From Nitrospiria bacterium (GTDB taxonomy: Bacteria > Nitrospirota > Nitrospiria > JACQBZ01): a stretch of 60,509 bases of DNA. How positions within the stretch are numbered: position 1 is the first letter of the stretch; each line of letters starts with the position of its first letter. The position numbers and the translations under genes are program-made. Shown here piece by piece: positions 1 through 7,564 of this stretch. The notes beneath the pieces are model-generated. The model was not told the DNA's origin, did no database searches, and worked only from the letters and a program-made list of their open reading frames with translations. The stretch is taken from NCBI GenBank assembly GCA_035498035.1, contig DATKAN010000017.1:1-60509 (forward strand), read 5' to 3'.

Positions 1-2
1 TG

Positions 3-587
3 CACCTGCTTGCGGATTCCTCTTATCAGCAGGGAATGGTCCGGTTCATCGAGAACCATGACGAGCCCAGGGCTGCCGCCGCGTTTCCATCCGGAAAAGG
101 TCGCGCTGCAGCAGTGGCGATCCTCACGCTTACCGGGGCAAAGTTGCTGCATGAGGGACAACTCGAAGGAAGGAAAGCAAGGTTGCCTGTCTTTCTGGGC
201 CGTCGTCCCGCGGAGCCGGTCGATCATGACCTCGCGGTCTTCTACGGACGTCTGTTGAAAGAGACCAACCACGATGTCTTCCGGAATGGGGAATGGCGCC
301 TCTGTGAGCGGAGCGGCTGGCCCGACAACCAGAGTTGCTTGAACCTCTTGGCCTGGAGCTGGTTCAAGGACGATGATCGCTTCCTCATCGTCGTGAATTT
401 TTCTGATCGGGCCTCCCAGGCGCTCGTCAGGGCGCCGTGGGATGAGCTGAGAGGGAAAAAGTGGCGTCTCAACGATCTGCTGTCCGGCGAGACCTATGAC
501 CGAAGCGGGGACGAGATGAAGAATGCCGGTCTGTACGTCGACCTGAAGCCGTGGCAATGCCACCTGTTCCAGGTTCGTGCCTTTTGA
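3..587 (+). CDS. GH13 alpha-amylase-family protein, C-terminal part (5' end outside window)
   Basis: The open frame enters from the window edge and ends at TGA 585-587, giving about 194 residues of a C-terminus. It begins just before a clear GH13 conserved region IV (RFIENHDEPRAA), where the catalytic-site His-Asp pair of the alpha-amylase clan lies. It continues through the last part of the barrel (ILTLTGAKLLHEGQLEG) into a beta-sandwich-like tail (LIVVNFSDRASQALV). The family acts on alpha-glucosidic bonds; the exact substrate cannot be read from this fragment. A SemiSWEET-like gene follows after 28 nt, so a role in glucan or maltose metabolism is reasonable but inferred. The N-terminal barrel with the nucleophile Asp and acid/base Glu is not in the window. 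Confidence 0.85.
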   Translation, partial: HLLADSSYQQGMVRFIENHDEPRAAAAFPSGKGRAAAVAILTLTGAKLLHEGQLEGRKARLPVFLGRRPAEPVDHDLAVFYGRLLKETNHDVFRNGEWRLCERSGWPDNQSCLNLLAWSWFKDDDRFLIVVNFSDRASQALVRAPWDELRGKKWRLNDLLSGETYDRSGDEMKNAGLYVDLKPWQCHLFQVRAF

Positions 588-615
588 GCGTTCACTGGGC
601 GGAAGGAAGGTGAAC

Positions 616-999
616 ATGGGTCATTCCAAGAAACTTGCGCTGGGAATTTTCTTCATCAGCGTGATCGCTCTGGCGGGCTGTGAGGAGTTGATACCCCAGA
701 ATCCGGCGAGCCTGCTTGCTCCCCGGTTTCACCGTTCAGAGGTCGTCGGCTTGGTCGCAGGATTTGGAACCACCTTCGCCGCCGTCCCGGACCTGATCGC
801 GATGCTCCGGAGGCGGTCCACCGCCGGCATGAATCCGAGAATGGCGGCGATTACGGGCGCCTTTCAGATCCTCTGGGTCTATTACGGATTGTTGATTGTG
901 TCGAGACCCGTGGTCGTATGGAATATCATCGCGGTGGCCACTAATTTCTTCAGCGTGGGCGCCTACCTTTATTTTGCCCGCCGGGAGAGGAGGAATTAA
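616..999 (+). CDS. SemiSWEET/PQ-loop family protein with N-terminal lipobox-like signal
   Basis: A 127-residue protein. Residues about 40-125 match the SemiSWEET (MtN3/saliva, PQ-loop) pattern of three helices: GFGTTFAAVPDLIAMLRRRS, then STAGMN, then QILWVYYGLLI and a third helix VVWNIIAVATNFFSVGAYLYF. The usual PQ dipeptide is PD here. SemiSWEETs dimerise to move sugars across the inner membrane. Unusually, a stretch of about 40 residues precedes the domain. It contains a hydrophobic segment ending in ALAGC, which looks like a lipoprotein signal, where family members normally start directly with helix 1. ATG 616 is preferred over the frame-compatible ATG 577 because GGAAGG precedes it. Its stop overlaps the next start by one base, so the two genes are translationally coupled. 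Confidence 0.75.
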   Translation: MGHSKKLALGIFFISVIALAGCEELIPQNPASLLAPRFHRSEVVGLVAGFGTTFAAVPDLIAMLRRRSTAGMNPRMAAITGAFQILWVYYGLLIVSRPVVVWNIIAVATNFFSVGAYLYFARRERRN

Positions 1000-1886
1000 T
1001 GTCTGTGACACGTTTCATGACGGCTTCGAAACGTAAGAGGGATTGTCCGCTCCGATGGAGAATCATTGGGGTCTTGGCTGTGTTGGGAATCCTGACGATC
1101 GGAGCCGAGCTCCCGGCCCGGGCCGCGGACGATCCCTACGACGGGGATTGGCATTTTTCGGTGACGCCCTATATCTGGCTGCCCAACATTAATGGCAAAC
1201 TTCGGTATGACAATTTTGAGGGGGCGGGAACAAGCACCGAAGCCCAGACCGGTCCGAACAATTATCTGGAGAATCTGACATTCGCCTTGATGCTCAACGG
1301 CGAGGCGCGAAAGGGGTCGTGGGCGGTATTTACCGACATTATCTACCTGGACTTCGCCAATCAGGACAGCACCCTCAAGTCGGTGTCCGGCCCCAACGGC
1401 AATGTCCTCATTCCGCGAGACCGTAACACAAATACCGAGACGAGCCTGAGAGGAGGCGTCTGGACATTGGCGGGCAGCTACACTGTCGCACGGAATGACA
1501 CGGCCACGCTCGACATTTTGGCCGGTGCACGTTATCTCATCATAAAGACCTCGCTTGACTGGAATCTGACCACGACGATCGCCGGACCCGGATTTCCCAT
1601 CGAGCAGTCGGGTGATCGTTCCAATCGCGGAGATCTCGTCGACGCGATCGTCGGCCTGCGGGGCCGGCTGCGATTCGGGGAAGGCTGGTTTGTTCCTTAC
1701 TATCTCGACTTCGGGACGGGCGGAACGAACCTGACGTGGCAGGGGATGGCCGGAATCGGCTACGCCTTTGATTGGATAGATGTCTTGGCGTCCTATCGCA
1801 GTCTTTACTACGACCAGTCCGGCGACCGGCTGCTCCAGAACATTCGGTTCAACGGACCAGCGGTCGCGGTGACCTTCCACATCTGA
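999..1886 (+). CDS. outer-membrane beta-barrel protein
   Basis: A 295-residue protein with a hydrophobic signal segment at about residues 23-42 ending in ARAADDP, then alternating amphipathic strands rich in aromatic residues (WHFSVTPYIWLPNING, SWAVFTDIIYLDF) and a terminal strand ending in FHI. This is the pattern of a small outer-membrane barrel whose last residue is hydrophobic or aromatic. A strong AGGAGGA ribosome site precedes the ATG, which overlaps the stop of the SemiSWEET-like gene by one base. A role as a solute channel partnering that gene is a guess from operon context. I do not recognise a narrower family. Confidence 0.75.
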   Translation: MSVTRFMTASKRKRDCPLRWRIIGVLAVLGILTIGAELPARAADDPYDGDWHFSVTPYIWLPNINGKLRYDNFEGAGTSTEAQTGPNNYLENLTFALMLNGEARKGSWAVFTDIIYLDFANQDSTLKSVSGPNGNVLIPRDRNTNTETSLRGGVWTLAGSYTVARNDTATLDILAGARYLIIKTSLDWNLTTTIAGPGFPIEQSGDRSNRGDLVDAIVGLRGRLRFGEGWFVPYYLDFGTGGTNLTWQGMAGIGYAFDWIDVLASYRSLYYDQSGDRLLQNIRFNGPAVAVTFHI

Positions 1887-1968
1887 TGGGGAGTTTATCA
1901 TTTCATTGAGGTATTTTTATTAATCGCCGGCCGGGGGTACATGATCTGAAATTCGGGGCAGGGATGGA

Positions 1969-2886
1969 ATGAAGCGATGCGCGATCGAAATTTTTGCAGT
2001 GTTCGTTGTTCTCATGTTGCTGCTTCTCAGCGCCGGACCCGCGTCGGCCCAGCAACTCGAACCCCGGGCCTACTCGCCGTCTCCCGTGGGCTTGAACTTC
2101 CTCGGCCTGGCCTACTATTACTCAAGCGGGGGCGTCGTGCTCGACCCCTCCCTGCCGATACAGAACGTACGTGCCAAGGTCTCCACCGCAGCCCCCTACT
2201 ACGGAAGGACGTTCGGCCTCTTCGGCCGGCAGGCGAGTGTAACCCTGACGACGCCCTATGCGTGGGGGACGGTCCACGGCGATGTGAAGGAAGCGGGTCG
2301 CACCGTCGATCGTTCGGCATTGGCCGACCCGCAGCTTCGGTTCGCCGTAAACCTGATCGGCGGGCCGGCGCTGACGCCGCAGGAATTCTCCCGGCACGAG
2401 CCGGAAACCACGCTGGGCACAAGCCTGATCGTCGTCGCCCCGCTCGGCCAGTACGCCCCGTCAAAGCTGATCAACCTCGGCGCCAACCGCTGGGCCTTCA
2501 AACCGGAGTTGGGGCTTTCGCACCCCGTCGGAAATTGGGGGGTGGAATTTTACGCGGGCGTCTGGTTGTTTACGGCCAACGACGACTTCTTCGGCGGTCA
2601 GGTCAAAAGGCAGGACCCGCTGGCGTCGCTCCAGACCCATGTCGTATACACGATTCGTCCGCGGCTGTGGGCGGCCTTCGACTTCACCTACTACGCCGGC
2701 GGGGAGACGACGGTCGACGGCCGGCGGCAGAACGACCGGCAGGGCAATACCCGCGCAGGGTTGACGGTCTCCCTCCCGGTGGCGCGGAGCCAGTCCCTGA
2801 AACTGAGCTATACCAATGGAGTCTCGACCCGTGTCGGCTCGGCATTCCAAACGATCGGGGTGGCCTGGCAATGGCTCTGGTTTTGA
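1969..2886 (+). CDS. outer-membrane transporter of the Phenol_MetA_deg type
   Basis: A 305-residue protein with a classical signal peptide (hydrophobic run VFVVLMLLLLSAGPASA, cleavage after ASA). It is followed by the strand pattern seen in the MetA-pathway-of-phenol-degradation family (PF13557-like): an N-terminal RAYSPSPVGLNFL, an internal PLGQYAPSKLINLGANRWAFKPELG and a last strand IGVAWQWLWF. The PxGxY...NLGxNRWxFxPExG block is characteristic of the family. Members are annotated as putative aromatic-compound outer-membrane channels, but their substrates are largely untested. It lies 82 nt after the previous barrel gene and may be read from its own promoter. Confidence 0.8.
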   Translation: MKRCAIEIFAVFVVLMLLLLSAGPASAQQLEPRAYSPSPVGLNFLGLAYYYSSGGVVLDPSLPIQNVRAKVSTAAPYYGRTFGLFGRQASVTLTTPYAWGTVHGDVKEAGRTVDRSALADPQLRFAVNLIGGPALTPQEFSRHEPETTLGTSLIVVAPLGQYAPSKLINLGANRWAFKPELGLSHPVGNWGVEFYAGVWLFTANDDFFGGQVKRQDPLASLQTHVVYTIRPRLWAAFDFTYYAGGETTVDGRRQNDRQGNTRAGLTVSLPVARSQSLKLSYTNGVSTRVGSAFQTIGVAWQWLWF

Positions 2887-2954
2887 AGGCGACGGGCGAT
2901 CTGTCCGCGGGATCCCACGCGGCGGACCTGAGATACATATGGGGCCGAGAAAAT

Positions 2955-2992
2955 CAACTCGTAAATTTACTAGCTGGTAATTTACCGAGTTG
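2955..2992. repeat. inverted repeat (13-bp stem, one bulge) after barrel gene
   Basis: CAACTCG-TAAATT at 2955-2967 pairs with AATTTA-C-CGAGTTG at 2979-2992, with one bulged C and an 11-nt loop. It lies 68 nt downstream of the Phenol_MetA_deg-type stop codon. No T-tract follows on the plus strand, so it is not a textbook intrinsic terminator. It could be a transcript-end hairpin or a regulatory dyad. Confidence 0.55.
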
Positions 2993-3170
2993 AAACACCG
3001 CGCCGGAAAAGATACCATACCGATGATGAATCGGATGGGACAATTTTGTAGTCAGGAACACTCAATAGTCGGAAATTTGGGACGCGGGTTTTGTCAACGG
3101 GACGAACCACAAACGCTTCGGCTTGCCGCATGGGGCGTCAAGTCAAATTCAACCAACGGAGGTCCATGTC

Positions 3171-3644
3171 ATGAATCTATTTCGAATCGCATTAATCGTG
3201 GGTGTTCTGTTCAGCGCGGGATCGGTCCTCGCGCAGGAAGTGACGGCCGACACCATGCAGGCCCTCAAAGACAAGGTGATGTCCGATAAAAAACTGGTCG
3301 TGTCGGCCAACCTGAATCTGACGGATACGGAGGCCAAAGGGTTTTGGCCCGTCTATGACAGCTATCAGAAGGATCTGGGAGGCATCAATCAGCGACTGGC
3401 CACCCTGATCAAGAGCTACGCCGAGGTGTATAACAGCAACACCATGGACGATGCCAAGGCGAAATCGCTGGTGAACGAGGCCGTCGCGATCGAAACCGCC
3501 GAGGCGGCGTTGAAAAAGTCCTATCTTCCCAAGCTGGAAAAAGTACTTCCGATGAAGAAGGTGGCGGTTTATTACCAGATCGAGAACAAGATCCGGGCCT
3601 TGGTCAGGTATGAGCTCGCCTCGGAGATTCCCCTGGCCAAGTGA
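3171..3644 (+). CDS. small helical periplasmic protein
   Basis: A 157-residue protein with a signal peptide (LFRIALIVGVLFSAGSVLAQ). The mature part is almost wholly helical and rich in Lys, Glu and Ala, with the segments AKGFWPVYDSYQKDLGGINQ and KVAVYYQIENKIRALVRYEL. ATG 3171 is chosen over the upstream in-frame ATG 3123 because GGAGGT lies 7 nt before it and the signal peptide begins there. The size and helical content recall Spy/CpxP-like periplasmic chaperones, but no LTxxQ motif is seen, so that resemblance is only structural guesswork. It stands alone, about 285 nt after the previous gene. Confidence 0.75.
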   Translation: MNLFRIALIVGVLFSAGSVLAQEVTADTMQALKDKVMSDKKLVVSANLNLTDTEAKGFWPVYDSYQKDLGGINQRLATLIKSYAEVYNSNTMDDAKAKSLVNEAVAIETAEAALKKSYLPKLEKVLPMKKVAVYYQIENKIRALVRYELASEIPLAK

Positions 3645-3730
3645 AACAGGGGCCCTTCATGCGGAGTCTCCATGCAACATGAATAACAAAAGCCACATAA
3701 AGCCCGGTTAGAAATAGGGAGGAAATGCTG

Positions 3731-4114
3731 ATGAAACGTTTCACGAAAATGAGCTGGCTTTTCGTTCCGTTATCGCTTGGATTGCTTGTGACGGCCTGTG
3801 CCTCATACTACAAAGTCAGGGATCCCGGCACAGGAAATACCTATTACACGGAAAAGGTTAAGCGGGAAAGGGGCGGGGCCGCGACGTTCAAAGATGCCCG
3901 ATCCGGGGCCGAGGTGACGATTCAGAATTCGGAGGTGACGGAAATCACCAAAGGTGAATATACCACGGGTATTTCAGCCCCGGCCTCAACGCCGGCCCCG
4001 GCACCTGCTGCAGCGCCCGCTCCAACTCCGGCACCCGCTCCTGCTCCAGCACCCGCTCCTGCTCCAGCGCCGGAAGCGGCCCCTGCACCAACGCCGGCTC
4101 CGGGAGAAAAATAG
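3731..4114 (+). CDS. small lipoprotein with Ala-Pro-rich tail (paralogue of 4739-5014)
   Basis: A 127-residue lipoprotein: the signal SWLFVPLSLGLLVTAC gives lipid attachment at the Cys. This is followed by a conserved core (YYKVRDPGTGNTYYTEKVK, FKDARSGAEVTIQNSEVTEI) and then about 45 residues made almost only of Ala, Pro and Thr. The tail looks like a periplasm-spanning or peptidoglycan-reaching linker. ATG 3731 is preferred because GGGAGG sits 8 nt upstream, while ATG 3725 would leave only 2 nt. The core is shared residue for residue over much of its length with the lipoprotein at 4739-5014, so this is a local duplication. Function unknown. Confidence 0.78.
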   Translation: MKRFTKMSWLFVPLSLGLLVTACASYYKVRDPGTGNTYYTEKVKRERGGAATFKDARSGAEVTIQNSEVTEITKGEYTTGISAPASTPAPAPAAAPAPTPAPAPAPAPAPAPAPEAAPAPTPAPGEK

Positions 4115-4139
4115 CCGATAGCCCTTCAGGCACTATCGG
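4115..4139 (+). terminator. hairpin directly after lipoprotein stop codon
   Basis: CCGATAG (4115-4121) pairs with CTATCGG (4133-4139), starting at the base after the TAG stop of the lipoprotein gene. There is extra GCC/GGC pairing inside the loop. No U-run follows, so this may be a transcript 3'-end stabiliser or a weak terminator. Confidence 0.45.
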
Positions 4140-4295
4140 GTGGAAGCGGAATGACATCGAGAAGGTGAATTGTACGGACCCATGCCTTGTGTTCCGGTTC
4201 CTCATATTCAAGACGGGGAAGCTCCCGAAGCGACGGAGGTTCCGGCTCGTCGGGGCGGGGCTTTGCCCCGGCGCGTATTGATTGCCATTCCTACG

Positions 4296-4724
4296 ATGCG
4301 TGTACACAATGCAACCAACACCCAAATATTCCTGGCTGCCGTGCCGGCCGGTGCATGCGTGTTCACAGCGCTGCAAGCCCAGGCGGCCGTCCTGACCGGC
4401 GCGAACCTCCAGAAACGTACCGACGCCATCCTCGGGCTGATGGTCTTCTCGCTCATTCCCGATGTCACCACGGGGTCGCTCTCCATAGCCAACACGCCCA
4501 CGGGAAATCCGGACATAGCCATGAGCACGCTCGGCGGGGGCTTCACGGTGAGCAGGGATTTCCCGCTGTACCTTGAGGGCACCGCAGGATACAGCCGCTA
4601 CGACCCGTCCTTTCTCGCCGCCGAAGGCGTTGACAGCGTGCATGAAACAGGGTACATTGTGCCTTCGATCAGGTTTCATCATGTCACATGGATGATGAAT
4701 CAAAACGGAGCCGGTCCCCCATAA
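4296..4724 (+). pseudogene. fragment of an outer-membrane beta-barrel gene between the duplicated lipoproteins
   Basis: The open frame encodes a hydrophobic N-terminal segment (IFLAAVPAGACVFTALQAQA), then PDVTTGSLSIANTPTGNPDI and a barrel-like stretch (LGGGFTVSRDFPLYLEGTAGYSRYDPSF). It ends after only about 140 residues in a run with no strand character (HHVTWMMNQNGAGPP). The middle resembles the start of a much larger outer-membrane barrel, so the gene looks truncated. The frame is open back to ATG 4170, but upstream codons include a GC hairpin (4256-4270) and do not look coding. It sits exactly between two paralogous lipoprotein genes, as if the duplication or an insertion broke it. It could also be a short real gene. 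Confidence 0.4.
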
Positions 4725-4738
4725 TGGAGATGATGAAC

Positions 4739-5014
4739 ATGAAATGGATCAAGGAGATGAGCTGGCTTATCGTTCCGTTGTCGCTTGCTTTGCTTGTGAC
4801 GGCCTGTGCCACGTACTATAAGGTGAGAGATCCCGCCACCGGAGACGTCTACTATACGGAAGATGTGAAGCAAGGAGGGACGGGGGCGGCGATGTTCAAA
4901 GACGCTCGCAGCGGCTCCGCGGTAACAATCCAGAATTCGGAAATTACGGAGATCAGCGAACAAGAATATAAGGCGGGCGTTTCGACTCCCGCCCCGGCTC
5001 CGGCTCCGAAGTAG
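4739..5014 (+). CDS. small lipoprotein, paralogue of 3731-4114
   Basis: A 91-residue lipoprotein with signal SWLIVPLSLALLVTAC and the same core as its neighbour (YYKVRDPATGDVYYTEDVK, FKDARSGSAVTIQNSEITEI). It ends after a very short Pro-Ala tail (TPAPAPAPK) instead of the long tail of the other copy. ATG 4739 has GGAG 9 nt upstream; ATGs at 4724, 4730 and 4733 in the same frame are alternatives. The nucleotide sequences of the two genes are close over the signal and core, which points to a fairly recent duplication followed by tail expansion or loss. Function unknown. Confidence 0.78.
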   Translation: MKWIKEMSWLIVPLSLALLVTACATYYKVRDPATGDVYYTEDVKQGGTGAAMFKDARSGSAVTIQNSEITEISEQEYKAGVSTPAPAPAPK

Positions 5015-5175
5015 GGTTCAACACCGAAGGAGGCCTCGGAAAATGTTGGCCTGATCTTTCCGGATCACGGTCCGTATGAGACCGAAGGACCGGTTGGCCG
5101 GGCGATCAAAAAAGGTCTCCACCACAAGGAGCCGCTCGGAGAGTCGCCGGGTTGGGCATCCGTAAGGCGCGACCC

Positions 5176-6453
5176 ATGACCTGGTTACAACGGTACCGCT
5201 GGCGGTCGTTCATCAAATCCTCTTTATGGCTCTACCCGGTGGCGGGATTGCTGGCCGCGACTCTGGTTGCACCGGTGATCCGGTGGTTGGACGGGCTTAC
5301 TCATTGGAGTTGGTTCAACTTCAATCCGGAAGGCGCCCGAGCCGTCCTGGGAGCGTTTTCCGCCTCGATGTTGACCTTCCTCGTCTTCGTCCTTTCCGCG
5401 ATGATCATCGTTGTTCAGCTGGCCAGCGCGCAGTTGACGCCCCGCATCATCGGCCTGTTTTTTTCCAGGCGGCAGATCAAGGTGGTCCTGGGCGCCTTTA
5501 CGTTTTCCTTCATCTACACCCTGGCTGCGCTGGGCCGGATCGAACAAACTGTTCCCCAATTACCCGTCGCTCTGGCGGTCGGTTTAAACCTGCTCTCCGT
5601 CATCGTCTTTGTCCGGTTCGTCTATGAAATCGGTGTCGGCTTGCGCCCGATCGCCTTGCTGGAGGACGTGGGCCGGGAAGGCCGATGGGTCGTTGAAAAC
5701 ATTTACCCTCGACTCTTCGACTCCATGCCCGGTAGGAATACGGCTTCCGACCCGCGACGGACTTCTCCAATCCGTATCATTCCCCATACGGGGGCGTCCG
5801 GCACGGTCCTGGCGTTTAGTCCCGCGCACATGGTCGAGCTCGCTCAACGGGCCGATGCAATGATCGAGTTGATTCCCCAGGTCGGCGATTTTATCGCGAA
5901 GGGAGACCCGTTCCTTCGCGTGACCTCCGAACAGCGTCCTGTGGACGACGAGGCCTTGCGTCATTGTATCGCCATCGGACCCGAACGCACCATGGAGCAG
6001 GATCCCCGATTTGCATTTCGCATCCTGGTCGATATCGCCAACAAGGCGCTGTCCCCGGCCATCAATGATCCGACGACCGCCGTGCTGACGCTCGATCAGA
6101 TCCATCGTTTGCTGCTCTATGTGGGACAGCGGGATCTCGGCTCCGGGGAAGGACGCGACGCGGAGGGAAAGCTTCGACTGGTCTATGACACGCCGGACTG
6201 GCCGGATTATGTCCTGCTCGCCGTTAGCGAGATCCGCCACTACGGCCAGGGCAGCATCCAGGTGGCCCGTCGGCTCCGGGCCATGTTGGAACACCTGATG
6301 CGGGTCTTGCCGGAGGGGCGAAGAGCGCCGCTGCGTCGCGAGCTTCAGCTGCTGCAGAAATCCGTGGAACGCGATTTTGACGATCAAATGGACCGCGACA
6401 TGGCGGAGGTTTCGGATAACCAGGGCGTGGGCGGGTCCGCTTCGTCGCGGTAG
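5176..6453 (+). CDS. DUF2254 family membrane protein
   Basis: A 425-residue inner-membrane protein with the layout of DUF2254: about four transmembrane helices in the first 170 residues (SLWLYPVAGLLAATLVAPVI, MLTFLVFVLSAMIIVVQLAS, VLGAFTFSFIYTLAALG, LNLLSVIVFVRFVYEIGVG). The signature SAQLTPRIIGLF follows the second, and then comes a large soluble C-terminal domain with DIANKALSPAINDPTTA. Function is unknown in the family. ATG 5176 is chosen; an in-frame TTG at 5152 is possible but has no better ribosome site. It reads toward the DUF4105 and hydrolase genes with a 51-nt gap. Confidence 0.88.
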   Translation: MTWLQRYRWRSFIKSSLWLYPVAGLLAATLVAPVIRWLDGLTHWSWFNFNPEGARAVLGAFSASMLTFLVFVLSAMIIVVQLASAQLTPRIIGLFFSRRQIKVVLGAFTFSFIYTLAALGRIEQTVPQLPVALAVGLNLLSVIVFVRFVYEIGVGLRPIALLEDVGREGRWVVENIYPRLFDSMPGRNTASDPRRTSPIRIIPHTGASGTVLAFSPAHMVELAQRADAMIELIPQVGDFIAKGDPFLRVTSEQRPVDDEALRHCIAIGPERTMEQDPRFAFRILVDIANKALSPAINDPTTAVLTLDQIHRLLLYVGQRDLGSGEGRDAEGKLRLVYDTPDWPDYVLLAVSEIRHYGQGSIQVARRLRAMLEHLMRVLPEGRRAPLRRELQLLQKSVERDFDDQMDRDMAEVSDNQGVGGSASSR

Positions 6454-6504
6454 CTCAAAAATCGAAAGGGAACGTACGCGGCGGACGAACCGGCCTCATT
6501 CATC

Positions 6505-7545
6505 ATGGGCGATTCCATTACAAAATCCGGAACAGGTTCATCCTATATTCTGAAAGGTTTGACGATATTTACCCGGGCCCTGTCCGGGTTGGCGTTGATC
6601 GCCATGACCGCGTGGGGCGTGCTTGCGATTTACTACTCCAACCTCCCGCCGATGGTCAGGGTGGTGTGCAGTGTCTTTTTCGCGCTCGCTGCTGTAAGCG
6701 GTCTTGTTTGGATCCGGCCCTGGCGCCGGGCCTTGGCGGTTTTCCTTACGGGTTTCATCGTCGTGCTGCTCGGATGGCTGGCCATTCCTGCCAGGAATGA
6801 TCGAAACTGGCAATCCGATGTCGCTGTCCTGCCGTATGCCACCCTAGAAGGGAATCTCGTCACGGTCCACAACATCCGAAATTTCGACTATCGCAGCGAG
6901 ACCGACTTCACCCCGTCCTATTACGACAAAACCTTCGATCTACGACAGCTCGACTCCGTGGATCTCATCGCCGTATACTGGATGGGGCCGGACATCGCGC
7001 ATACCTTTTTGAGTTTCGGCTTCGGCGGAAAGGATCATCTGGCCATTTCGATCGAGACCCGAAAAGAACAGGGGGAAGGATACTCAACGATCCAGGGGTT
7101 CTTCAAGCAATATGAGCTGTACTACGTGGTGGCCGACGAGCGCGATGTGATTCGGGTACGAACCAACTATCGCAAAGATCCCCCAGAGGACGTCTACCTC
7201 TTTCCCCTTCACGGTCGATTGGAAAATGGCCGGCACCTGTTTTTGGAATACATGCATGCGATCAACGCGTTGAAGGAACACCCGGAGTTTTACAATACCC
7301 TAACCACCAACTGCACCACGACAATCTGGCTCAACAGCCGGGTGAATCCCGGCCATCTGCCCTTCTCCTGGAAGCTTCTGCTGAGCGGCCACGTGCCGGA
7401 GTATTTATACGAGGCCGGGCTGATCGATACCCGACTGCCGTTTCCGGAGCTGGTGGCGCGCAGCCTGATCAATTCCCGCGCAAAGGCCGCGGATCAGGAC
7501 CCCGATTTTTCAGTGCGGATCCGGCAAGGACTGCCCGGACTATAA
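6505..7545 (+). CDS. DUF4105 / Lnb N-terminal periplasmic domain protein
   Basis: A 346-residue protein. Three hydrophobic segments lie in the first 100 residues, then a DUF4105 domain starting at SDVAVLPYATLEGNLVTVHN and NFDYRSETDFTPSYYDKTFDL. Motifs HTFLSFGF (about residue 170) and TTNCTTTIW (Cys about 270) match the conserved His and Cys regions of the family. In Lnb-type proteins of Firmicutes this domain belongs to enzymes that rearrange acyl chains on lipoproteins. Whether this member does so is inference. It is followed after 19 nt by a hydrolase lipoprotein, so the pair may act on envelope lipids. Confidence 0.85.
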   Translation: MGDSITKSGTGSSYILKGLTIFTRALSGLALIAMTAWGVLAIYYSNLPPMVRVVCSVFFALAAVSGLVWIRPWRRALAVFLTGFIVVLLGWLAIPARNDRNWQSDVAVLPYATLEGNLVTVHNIRNFDYRSETDFTPSYYDKTFDLRQLDSVDLIAVYWMGPDIAHTFLSFGFGGKDHLAISIETRKEQGEGYSTIQGFFKQYELYYVVADERDVIRVRTNYRKDPPEDVYLFPLHGRLENGRHLFLEYMHAINALKEHPEFYNTLTTNCTTTIWLNSRVNPGHLPFSWKLLLSGHVPEYLYEAGLIDTRLPFPELVARSLINSRAKAADQDPDFSVRIRQGLPGL

Positions 7546-7564
7546 TACGGAGGATCGTTTTCGC

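Noticed and set aside
1977-2993. 338-codon plus-strand frame rich in Arg, Gly and Pro
   Set aside because: It overlaps the barrel gene at 1969-2886 out of frame and has the composition of a high-GC shadow, with no signal or domain.
3980-4110. Short tandem repeats as a CRISPR-like or satellite array
   Set aside because: The repeats are Ala-Pro codons within the lipoprotein tail; there are no spacers.
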